Positions 1 to 5,157 of a stretch of 9,944 nucleotides of DNA are shown here, piece after piece. This DNA comes from Clostridiales bacterium (lineage in GTDB: Bacteria > Bacillota_A > Clostridia > Oscillospirales > Acutalibacteraceae): positions 1 to 9,944 of the forward strand of contig VSOH01000045.1 in the NCBI GenBank assembly GCA_009774735.1. The letters are read 5' to 3'. The number at the start of each line of letters is the position of its first letter. Position 1 is the first letter of the stretch. The translations under genes and the position numbers were made by a program. The notes beneath the pieces were generated by a model. That model was given only the letters and a program-made list of their open reading frames with translations. It did no database searches and was not told the origin of the DNA.

Positions 1-126
1 CAGATGTTGAGAAATGGAGCTGAATTTTGTATTTTGCGAGGATTACTGTACGATGGTACTGTTTCCGAGCAAAAGGCAGAAAATGCACAAAAGCCTTGCA
101 ATTTTAACAAATTGCAAGGCTTTTAA
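1..126 (+). other. Open frame at left edge, possible 3' end of an unidentified gene
   Basis: Frame 1 is open from the window edge to a TAA at 124-126 (41 codons, containing the stretch ILRGLLYDGTVSEQK). I do not recognise a family. The last codons run through the hairpin at 89-124, which is more typical of non-coding sequence or of a gene that ends inside its own terminator. An open run of this length is not rare by chance, so this is weak. The other two plus frames are closed by early stops. The gene, if real, starts outside the window. Confidence 0.2.
89..124. terminator. Bidirectional intrinsic terminator-like hairpin
   Basis: There is a perfect 16-bp stem: 89-104 pairs with 109-124 around a 4-base loop. 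The outer four pairs are A-T, so each strand ends in a run of four U. The plus strand reads GGCTTTT after the GC-rich part and the minus strand reads GCCTTTTG. It can stop transcripts arriving from the left and also catch minus-strand readthrough from the ABC operon. The stem is seen directly; the termination role is inferred. Confidence 0.6.
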
Positions 127-312
127 ATCGTTTTGGCGGCAGAAGTAAAACCTCAGCCCTACAATCATATGAAGAAGTGATTTTCTATTCATTAATGTTA
201 GTGCGTGATTCAGTCCACTTTATCGACAGTCTGAAGCGGAGTTTACACTCCGCTTTTTCATTTATCTGTTGCCAACAGAATTTATTTTTTATCAATTAAT
301 AATAAGCTGTTA
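127..312. other. Intergenic stretch downstream of the ABC operon
   Basis: No gene with a credible start and ribosome binding site was found here on either strand. Short open frames exist but show no recognisable protein. The only clear structure is the hairpin at 233-258. The rest has no repeat or RNA motif that I can identify. Confidence 0.5.
233..258 (+). terminator. Intrinsic terminator, plus-strand orientation
   Basis: The stem AAGCGGAGT (234-242) pairs with ACTCCGCTT (247-255) around the loop TTAC, with one more G-U pair outside. It is followed by T to position 258 (five T in a row from 254). The U-run is on the plus-strand side, so it best serves a transcript coming from the left edge. 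On the minus strand the hairpin lacks a following U-run, so it would be a poor terminator for the ABC operon. Confidence 0.55.
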
Positions 313-1086
313 TCAGTTACCTGTTTCAATACTGATTTCATCAAATATTTTAAGCAAATCCTCAACCTTGGTATTTTTCTTTTCCTCATCCCTGATATCA
401 AGGATTGCGTTGCCTGAATGCAACATAACCAATCTATTGCCGTATTCGGCTGCAAATCTGAGGTTATGGGTAACCATCATTGTGGTAATATTATTCTTAA
501 GCACCAAATCGTTGGTAAGCTTCATAACAATCTCAGAGGATTTAGGATCAAGCGCCGCTATATGCTCGTCAAGAATAAGCAAATCTACGTTTGTCATATT
601 GGCAATAACAAGTGCAAGCGCCTGCCTTTGACCGCCTGAAAGCGTTCCGACCTGAACACCCATTCTGTTTTCAAGCCCCATATTGCACTGTTCAACAAGT
701 GATTTATAATAATCAATTCGCTTTTTATTCACACATCTGCCAAGGCCAAAAGACTTATTTTTATTATCGGCCAATGCCATATTTTCAAGAATTGTCAAAT
801 CAGCACAGGTACCGACTCTCGGCTCCTGAAAAACTCTGCCGATTATTTTTGCTCTTTTAAATTCGGAAATATGCGTAATATCCTTGCCGTTAAAAAGAAT
901 TTTGCCGCTGTCCGGCTTAAGTGAGCCGCAGATAAGATTAAGCAGTGTCGTTTTACCGCTTCCGTTTGAGCCGATTAATGAAACAAAATCACCCTTATTA
1001 ACCTTGAAATTGAAATGGTCAAAAACTGTCGACTCATCCACAGTGCCCACATTAAAGCGTTTTGTAATATTATTTAATTCAAGCAT
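313..1086 (-). CDS. ABC importer ATP-binding protein (COG1101 / TrpZ-like)
   Basis: This is the cytoplasmic ATPase that would power the importer encoded with the next two genes. At 257 residues it has the family's usual size. All nucleotide-binding motifs are intact: Walker A GSNGSGKTT (39-47), Q-loop Q87, signature LSGGQRQ (149-155), Walker B LLILDE (169-174) with catalytic Glu174, and the switch His207. The start chosen is the ATG at 1086, preceded by a GGAG ribosome binding site at good spacing. A start at 1137 would add 17 residues that lie entirely within the upstream permease gene and is rejected. The first 8 bases overlap the permease end, which suggests translational coupling. The gene is last in a lipoprotein-permease-ATPase operon. 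Homologous Firmicute systems (TrpXYZ-type) have been linked to aromatic amino acid uptake, but the substrate here cannot be read from the sequence. Confidence 0.93.
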   Translation of the reverse strand: MLELNNITKRFNVGTVDESTVFDHFNFKVNKGDFVSLIGSNGSGKTTLLNLICGSLKPDSGKILFNGKDITHISEFKRAKIIGRVFQEPRVGTCADLTILENMALADNKNKSFGLGRCVNKKRIDYYKSLVEQCNMGLENRMGVQVGTLSGGQRQALALVIANMTNVDLLILDEHIAALDPKSSEIVMKLTNDLVLKNNITTMMVTHNLRFAAEYGNRLVMLHSGNAILDIRDEEKKNTKVEDLLKIFDEISIETGN

Positions 1087-2002
1087 TTTTCTCTCTCCTT
1101 TTTCCGCTCTTGCCCTGAAGAGTTCCGCTGAACACAAGAGCTATGACAAACAGAACAGCCATAAGGAGCTTATTATATTCACTCGGCAGACCGATAACTA
1201 CAGCAATCTGCAAACAAGCCTTGTAAATAATTGTACCTAAAATAACCATAGTAGTCGCTTTCATAAATCCCACCCGCTTGAAGAGTGACAAGCCGATAAT
1301 AACGCTTGAAAGACCGAATACCACCATACCAACACCCATTGTCGTGTTAGCCGTTTCAGTACTCTGTGCAATAACAGCACCGCTGATAGCAGCAAGACCA
1401 TTGCCGATTGCAAGACCTAAAATCTTTGTCATACCCGGATTTTTTGCAAGCATAACGACATACTGCTGATTTGAACCAGTAGCACGAAGGAGCATACCTG
1501 ACTTTGTTTTCAGATATAAATCCATAAGAATTTTAAGCACAATAACAAATATTGCAAGTACAATCAGCTTTCTTATACTCATTCCGCCTACTGTTGATGG
1601 CAGAATATTTGCTGCTCCACTGTTGAAAATTGTTTTCTGTCCGAAAATTGATGCAATGGACTGACCGCCTGTACCAAATTTTATCAGTACAAGGTTTATC
1701 GACAACAGCAAAGTATATACCAGTATACCTGAAAGCAGCGGTTGAAGCTTAAGCTTCACGTGTAAAACACCGGTCAGACAGCCTGCAAGGAGTCCGAATC
1801 CAAATGCAATCAGCAGACTTAGCCACGGGTCAAAGCCTTTTAAAATAAGAATACTTGAAACAATTGCACCAAGCGGCATTGTTCCGTCAACTGATAAATC
1901 AGGGAAGTCAAGTATGCTGTATGAAAGATAAACACCAAGTGCAAGTATAGCATACTTGAAGCCCTCTTCAAGTACAACCTTGATTATATTTAAAGTTTCC
2001 AT
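1079..2002 (-). CDS. ABC importer membrane permease (COG4120 / TrpY-like)
   Basis: This is a 307-residue integral membrane protein with about eight or more hydrophobic segments. The stretches YAILALGVYLSYSI near the N-terminus and LLMAVLFVIALVF near the C-terminus are clear membrane spans. The early motif DFPDLSVDGTMPLGA and the later ATGSNQQYV loop fit the uncharacterised permease family paired with ABC_sub_bind (PF04392) lipoproteins and COG1101 ATPases. The start is the ATG at 2002, preceded by AGGAAGTG. The longer in-frame start at 2047 would place the N-terminus inside a hairpin and lacks its own ribosome binding site. The tail ends in a short basic segment (GKSGKRREKNA), consistent with a cytoplasmic C-terminus. 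It overlaps the ATPase gene by 8 bases. It would form a homodimeric channel; the substrate is unknown. Confidence 0.9.
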   Translation of the reverse strand: METLNIIKVVLEEGFKYAILALGVYLSYSILDFPDLSVDGTMPLGAIVSSILILKGFDPWLSLLIAFGFGLLAGCLTGVLHVKLKLQPLLSGILVYTLLLSINLVLIKFGTGGQSIASIFGQKTIFNSGAANILPSTVGGMSIRKLIVLAIFVIVLKILMDLYLKTKSGMLLRATGSNQQYVVMLAKNPGMTKILGLAIGNGLAAISGAVIAQSTETANTTMGVGMVVFGLSSVIIGLSLFKRVGFMKATTMVILGTIIYKACLQIAVVIGLPSEYNKLLMAVLFVIALVFSGTLQGKSGKRREKNA

Positions 2003-2019
2003 AAAATCACTTCCTGCCA

Positions 2020-2052
2020 ACAAAATGAGCAGATTAACTCTGCTCATTTTGT
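2020..2052 (-). promoter_or_regulatory. Intra-operon hairpin between lipoprotein and permease genes
   Basis: There is a perfect 14-bp stem (2020-2033 with 2039-2052) around a 5-base loop. It begins 9 bases after the lipoprotein stop codon and ends 17 bases before the permease start. On the minus strand the 3' arm ends TCATTTTGT with no further U-run, so it is at most a partial terminator. It may instead shield the 3' end of the lipoprotein message. Either way it would let the binding protein be made in excess of the membrane parts, as is usual for importers. The role is inferred. Confidence 0.55.
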
Positions 2053-2061
2053 GATTATATA

Positions 2062-3078
2062 TTATTCGCCTGCTTTTACCTGCTGAACATCAGCCAAAGA
2101 TTCAGGTATATCAATACCAAGCTTTGATGCTGTATCAGGATTGATTACAAGGAAAGAATCAGTTACGGTAACTGCAGGATATGATACCGCATCCTTACCA
2201 CCGAGAATGTCAACTGCAATCTGACCTGTTCTTTCACCGAGAGCAACATAGTCAATGGATGCCGACGCAAGACAGCCCTTCTTTACCTGCTCAATCTCTG
2301 AGCCGTATACAGGGATTTTTGCAGCATCTGCCTGCTCAAGGAAAACATTCATATTATCAACAACATTGTTGTCTGTTAAATTTGTTATTGCATCAACCTG
2401 AGGTACCAGTGCAGCCGCAGCAGATGCAAGCTCGGAAGCCTCGGCAATACCCTGTGACTTAAGCTCAATTCCGGCCTTTGCACACTCAGCTTGCAATGTT
2501 TTTAACTGACTGATTGAGTTTGCCTCGCTGGTAGTATAGAAAACACCAAGTGTTTTGATTTCAGGCTGAAGAGTTTTAATCAGCTCAATCTGACCTGCAA
2601 TATCAATTGCATCAGCAGTACCAGTACAGTTTTTGCCCGGTGCTTCCATAGTTTCAACAAGACCTGCGGCAACAGGGTCTGAAACGGCACTGAAAACAAC
2701 AGGTGTATCTGATGATGCATTCTGTACTGCTGAGTAAGCACTCATAGCAGCAGGAGTTGCCACAGCTATAATAAGGTCATAATCGCTTGCTACCATCTGC
2801 TGTGCATAGCTCTGGCAGTCAGTATCGGCACTGCCGCTTGAGCCGACCTGAACGTCATACTCAATGCCTGCCTCATCAAGAGCATTCTTAATACCCTGTG
2901 TGCAGTTATCAAGGCTTGAGTGCGGCATATACTGAAGTATTGCAACCTTTTTCAGATTGTGTTCAGTATTGTTGTTTGTGTTTGTTTCATTATTCTCTTT
3001 TGCTGTACAGCCTGCAAACATTGCTGCGGCAAACAGCATTGATAATACGACCGCTAAAACTTTTTTTAAATTTTTCAT
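2062..3078 (-). CDS. ABC importer substrate-binding lipoprotein (PF04392 / TrpX-like)
   Basis: This 338-residue protein is exported and lipid-anchored. It has a basic start (MKNLKK), a hydrophobic segment (about 7-22) and the lipobox FAGC with the lipidated Cys24. An Asn/Thr/Glu-rich linker follows. The mature part matches the two-lobed ABC substrate-binding family PF04392: KVAILQYMPHSSLD at the first strand, AQQMVASDYDLIIAVATPAA, PVVFSAVSDPVAAGLV, KTLGVFYTTSEANS, and the late PVYGSEIEQVKKGCLASASIDYVALGERTG. This family is paired with COG4120/COG1101 partners, exactly as here. The ATG at 3078 is preceded by GGAGGA with an 8-base gap. The gene opens the operon behind a consensus promoter and a short leader. 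The substrate is uncertain; studied relatives bind tryptophan or tyrosine. Confidence 0.93.
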   Translation of the reverse strand: MKNLKKVLAVVLSMLFAAAMFAGCTAKENNETNTNNNTEHNLKKVAILQYMPHSSLDNCTQGIKNALDEAGIEYDVQVGSSGSADTDCQSYAQQMVASDYDLIIAVATPAAMSAYSAVQNASSDTPVVFSAVSDPVAAGLVETMEAPGKNCTGTADAIDIAGQIELIKTLQPEIKTLGVFYTTSEANSISQLKTLQAECAKAGIELKSQGIAEASELASAAAALVPQVDAITNLTDNNVVDNMNVFLEQADAAKIPVYGSEIEQVKKGCLASASIDYVALGERTGQIAVDILGGKDAVSYPAVTVTDSFLVINPDTASKLGIDIPESLADVQQVKAGE

Positions 3079-3099
3079 AATAGTTCCTCCAAAAATATA

Positions 3100-3116
3100 A
3101 GGTTTATTATAAACCT
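3100..3116. promoter_or_regulatory. 17-bp palindrome overlapping the -10 box, putative repressor operator
   Basis: There are 8-base arms (AGGTTTAT and ATAAACCT) around one central base. The palindrome covers the -10 hexamer at 3106-3111 and reaches the likely transcription start near 3099. A protein bound here would block RNA polymerase. The repressor is not encoded in the window and I do not recognise the motif. Confidence 0.5.
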
Positions 3117-3134
3117 GTAATTTATTTATGTCAA
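3106..3134 (-). promoter_or_regulatory. Consensus sigma-A promoter of the ABC importer operon
   Basis: On the minus strand TTGACA (3134-3129) and TATAAT (3111-3106) are both perfect and are separated by 17 bases. The transcript would start near 3099, leaving only about 20 bases before the lipoprotein ATG. The leader is therefore too short for a T-box or riboswitch. Confidence 0.85.
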
Positions 3135-3193
3135 TAATTTATTTTATCGCTTTAATATTCTAAAGCATAAAATTTTGCTTTGAATGTTTTACT

Positions 3194-3673
3194 TCAGTCA
3201 AGCTTTGTATATTCACCAAAGTGATGAAATTTAAGACCAAGCTTTTCCATAACCTTGCCTGAACGGGGGTTATCAACTGCGTGACAACTGCAGATTTTAT
3301 TAACACCAAGCTTATTATGAGCATAGTCAACAATTGCTCTCATTGCCTCAGTGCAATAGCCACAGTGCCAGTAATCATAATGAAGATTATACCCTATTCC
3401 CCAATAGCCCTCCATAAACTCATTTGGACCTATTCCTCCTGTACCGATTACTCTGTTTTCGCTTTTAAGCACAAATGCCCAGTTCCATTCTATTTCATCC
3501 GTTAAAGTTGATTTTATCCACTCCTGCGTCTTCTTTATATCTGTATATGTAGGATAAGACATATACCTTGCAACACGCTCATCACTGTTCCAGCTAAAGC
3601 AAGCCTCAGCATCATCAAGTGTTATGGGCCTTAGTATTAATCTTTCCGTTTCCAATATCGGTTCTTTACTCAT
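3194..3673 (-). CDS. GNAT acetyltransferase, RimJ/RimL-like, probably cut short by a nonsense codon
   Basis: This 159-residue acyl-CoA N-acetyltransferase of the Acetyltransf_3 type opens with the family signature LETERLILRPITLDDAEA. It has the central strand WAFVLKSENRVIGTGGIG, the acetyl-CoA segment WGIGYNLHYDYWHCGYCTEAMRA (about 91-112), and the motif HAVDNPRSGKVMEKLGLKFH. In the CoA loop, Cys107 sits where Gly or Ala is usual (HCGYC). Relatives usually run about 10-20 residues further. Here the frame hits TGA (3194-3196), but the same frame then reads SKTFKAKFYALEY and TAA at 3152-3154, which looks like the missing C-terminal strand. A GGA-to-TGA change would explain this. The ATG at 3673 was chosen; a GTG at 3682 has the AGGA sequence too close. 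It is the third gene of the attenuated operon, 29 bases after the methyltransferase. The substrate is unknown. Confidence 0.85.
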   Translation of the reverse strand: MSKEPILETERLILRPITLDDAEACFSWNSDERVARYMSYPTYTDIKKTQEWIKSTLTDEIEWNWAFVLKSENRVIGTGGIGPNEFMEGYWGIGYNLHYDYWHCGYCTEAMRAIVDYAHNKLGVNKICSCHAVDNPRSGKVMEKLGLKFHHFGEYTKLD

Positions 3674-3702
3674 ATCAATCACCCATCCTGAATCTATGAA
3701 TT

Positions 3703-4464
3703 TTATTCTTTTCTGAAAATATCGAGCATATGGAAAGACAAGCCTATCATATCCTCTCTTTCACAAATGGCATAATGATATTTCATATACAAATTAAATT
3801 CCTCATCTGTCATTTCGTCAAATGCCTCGTCAAAACAGTTTGACAGCATATCTGCACCGACATAATGCAGACGGTATACATCAAAGCCGCTCATAATTCT
3901 GTCAACATCCTCTTTTCTGTAAAGCTCAAAGACAAGCTCAGGCTTTGAAATGGCGTGAAATTGATTATCTATACAATCAAGATAATCAGACAACTTATGC
4001 TGTACAAAAAGCTGATGCATTGTTGTATCGTTATTGCAGTATGCAGCAAAAATAATTCCGCCTGCCTTGCAGACACGCACGGCCTCACTGATGGCGTTAT
4101 GCTTATCCTCGTCATTATATAAATGATACATAGGACCGAGTAACAGAACAATATCATATACATCGCTTTCAATAAAGTTAAGATTACGTGCATCGCCCTG
4201 AATAGCGGTAATATTATGATTAGCTTTGATTTTGCTTTTGAGAATATCTAAATTGCTTTCAACAAATTCAACAGATGTTACATCAAATCCCATATCCGCA
4301 AGTGCAATGGAATATCTTCCTGTCGCTGCACCTATTTCAAGGATTTTGCAGTCAGGCTTAAGATACTTTTGAATATAACGCATTGTTGTCAGATATTCAG
4401 GCTTTCTTGAATTTAATCTTCCGTCTTCATCATAATTGTTGTAATATTCCGTAATATAATCCAT
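3703..4464 (-). CDS. Class I SAM-dependent methyltransferase, substrate unknown
   Basis: This 253-residue soluble protein has a Rossmann-type methyltransferase core. Motif I is ILEIGAATGR (41-50). The acidic residue after strand 2 is Glu66 (VTSVEF), with GDARN at 90-94. Motif IV is DIVLLLGPMYHL (104-115), followed by AVRVCKAGGIIFAAY (128-142). The C-terminal third is a lid-like extension without a motif that tells the substrate. The ATG at 4464 follows GGAG at ideal spacing and lies one base after the stop of the upstream acetyltransferase, so the two are translationally coupled. An in-frame start at 4491 would overlap the previous gene and is rejected. Its position between two GNAT genes, behind a ribosome-sensing leader, suggests modification of a small molecule such as an antibiotic, but it has no rRNA methyltransferase (Erm-type) signature. 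Confidence 0.88.
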   Translation of the reverse strand: MDYITEYYNNYDEDGRLNSRKPEYLTTMRYIQKYLKPDCKILEIGAATGRYSIALADMGFDVTSVEFVESNLDILKSKIKANHNITAIQGDARNLNFIESDVYDIVLLLGPMYHLYNDEDKHNAISEAVRVCKAGGIIFAAYCNNDTTMHQLFVQHKLSDYLDCIDNQFHAISKPELVFELYRKEDVDRIMSGFDVYRLHYVGADMLSNCFDEAFDEMTDEEFNLYMKYHYAICEREDMIGLSFHMLDIFRKE

Positions 4465-4465
4465 A

Positions 4466-4930
4466 TTACTCCATCCTCTTTTCATATTCAATTATTGTCA
4501 TACGCTTATTAATTCTCTTTTCATTGCCTATAGGAAGGTAGCCCATTTTTTCATATAGATGACAATTATTCTTTTCCTGTTTAATTGTGTCAAGACACCA
4601 TCGCTTATTGCCGGGGAAAAGATTTTCTGCATTTCTTATTGCCTGCTGTGCAATTCCCCTATTTTGAAATTCTTTAAGAACAAACAATCTTGCAAGCTTT
4701 ACTGTATCATTGCTTACAGTAATCCAGATTTCGCCGACTGCTTTTCCGTCAAACATAATCCAGAACATATATAAATCAGGATGATTATAAAAATTGTTAA
4801 ACTTTTTAAAGCTTTCAAATATAGGATTTATTCTGTCAAAGTATTTTAAGAATGTAGGCATAAAGCCTTTGCGGTGCATTCTATATGCTTTTTTCAGCTC
4901 ACTGTGCTTGATAGAATTAAGCTTAACCAT
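4466..4930 (-). CDS. GNAT family N-acetyltransferase, first gene of the attenuated operon
   Basis: This 154-residue single-domain acetyltransferase has its N-terminal part (SIKHSELKKAYRMHRKGF) matching the helix region of GNATs. The strand FWIMFDGKAVGEIWI leads into motif A, LARLFVLKEFQNRGIAQQAI (about 79-98), where QNRGIA is the R/Q-x-x-G-x-G/A acetyl-CoA loop. Motif B is NNCHLYEKMGY (121-131). The ATG at 4930 has the ribosome binding site GGGAGG at good spacing. The frame is also open to 4978, but those 16 residues would be encoded by the attenuator hairpin and are not believed. The gene lies about 15 bases after the U-run of the leader terminator, so its expression depends on readthrough. 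The acceptor substrate is not evident. Confidence 0.88.
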   Translation of the reverse strand: MVKLNSIKHSELKKAYRMHRKGFMPTFLKYFDRINPIFESFKKFNNFYNHPDLYMFWIMFDGKAVGEIWITVSNDTVKLARLFVLKEFQNRGIAQQAIRNAENLFPGNKRWCLDTIKQEKNNCHLYEKMGYLPIGNEKRINKRMTIIEYEKRME

Positions 4931-4945
4931 ACTATAACCTCCCAT

Positions 4946-4986
4946 AAAAAAATAACTGCTGATGAACCAAGTGTTCATCAGCAGTT
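4946..4986 (-). terminator. Leader terminator (attenuator hairpin) with U7
   Basis: On the minus strand, AACTGCTGATGAAC (4986-4973) pairs perfectly over 14 bases with 4967-4954 around a 5-base loop. One A and then seven U (4952-4946) follow. It stands between the promoter at 5121-5149 and the first structural gene, so it must be bypassed for expression. As nothing else separates mnmA from this region, it also serves as the terminator of the Fe-S operon. Confidence 0.88.
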
Positions 4987-5030
4987 TAATAATTGATATA
5001 AAAATGCAAAAGACTAACTGCTATGAACAC
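4971..5030 (-). promoter_or_regulatory. Antiterminator: alternative pairing of the leader RNA
   Basis: The end of the leader peptide gene (minus strand GTGTTCATAGCAGTT, 5030-5016) can pair with the 5' arm of the terminator (AACTGCTGATGAACAC, 4986-4971). This gives 15 bp with a single bulged G. The pairing uses up the terminator's first arm and is mutually exclusive with it. The 5' arm is itself covered either by a ribosome finishing the leader or by an upstream pairing: 5090-5082 with 5023-5015, and 5073-5068 with 5036-5031. This gives the classical 1:2, 2:3, 3:4 scheme. Pairings are read from the sequence; the switch is inferred. Confidence 0.75.
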
Positions 5031-5100
5031 AACGCAAATAAGCCCATGCATACCACATAGGAGCAAATGCGTTATGAAGTTTAACAGTTAAATTAAACAT
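5014..5100 (-). CDS. 28-residue leader peptide of an attenuated operon
   Basis: A short reading frame starts with ATG at 5100, has the ribosome binding site GAGG about 8 bases upstream, and ends with TAG at 5014-5016. The peptide begins MFNLTVKLHNAFAP and ends MWYAWAYLRCVHSS, with four aromatic residues among six at positions 16-21. It lies some 14 bases after the predicted transcription start. Its last five codons form the 5' arm of the antiterminator, so it is positioned as a sensor rather than as a functional product. A ribosome stalled near codons 14-17 would open the upstream stem and leave the antiterminator arm free. A ribosome reaching the stop would cover the arm and allow termination. 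I do not recognise the peptide as a named leader. Confidence 0.8.
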   Translation of the reverse strand: MFNLTVKLHNAFAPMWYAWAYLRCVHSS

Positions 5101-5120
5101 AATAATTACCTCTTTTTGAC

Positions 5121-5149
5121 ATAGTATCATAACTGAAATAAAATGTCAA
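5121..5149 (-). promoter_or_regulatory. Strong extended -10 promoter of the leader and GNAT-methyltransferase-GNAT operon
   Basis: On the minus strand TTGACA (5149-5144), a 17-base spacer and TACTAT (5126-5121) are preceded by TGA, that is, an extended -10. The -35 box begins 9 bases after the mnmA stop codon. The start is expected near 5114. A strong constitutive promoter in front of a terminator is typical of attenuation control. Confidence 0.85.
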
Positions 5150-5157
5150 TAAAAAAT

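Noticed and set aside
3162..3181. Terminator after the last GNAT gene
   Set aside because: A 6-bp stem (AAAGCA with TGCTTT) exists, but it is AT-rich, has a long loop and no U-run, and overlaps the frame beyond the TGA. Too weak to call.
3079..3193. T-box or riboswitch upstream of the TrpX-like lipoprotein
   Set aside because: The consensus promoter leaves only about 20 untranslated bases, and no T-box sequence or specifier stem is present.
3194..3196. TGA read as glycine or selenocysteine (genetic code change)
   Set aside because: Other genes here use TGA as a normal stop (the ABC ATPase at 313, mnmA at 5158, the partial PLP gene at 9847), and no selenocysteine context is evident. A point mutation is simpler.
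4931..4978. N-terminal extension of the first GNAT gene (16 residues)
   Set aside because: These codons come from the attenuator hairpin and U-run, and the ATG at 4930 has a far better ribosome binding site and matches the start of the domain.
4931..5100. Translational attenuation of the ermC type, with the ribosome binding site hidden in a stem
   Set aside because: The GGGAGG before 4930 lies outside the hairpin, and the hairpin ends in seven U, so control at the level of transcription termination fits better.
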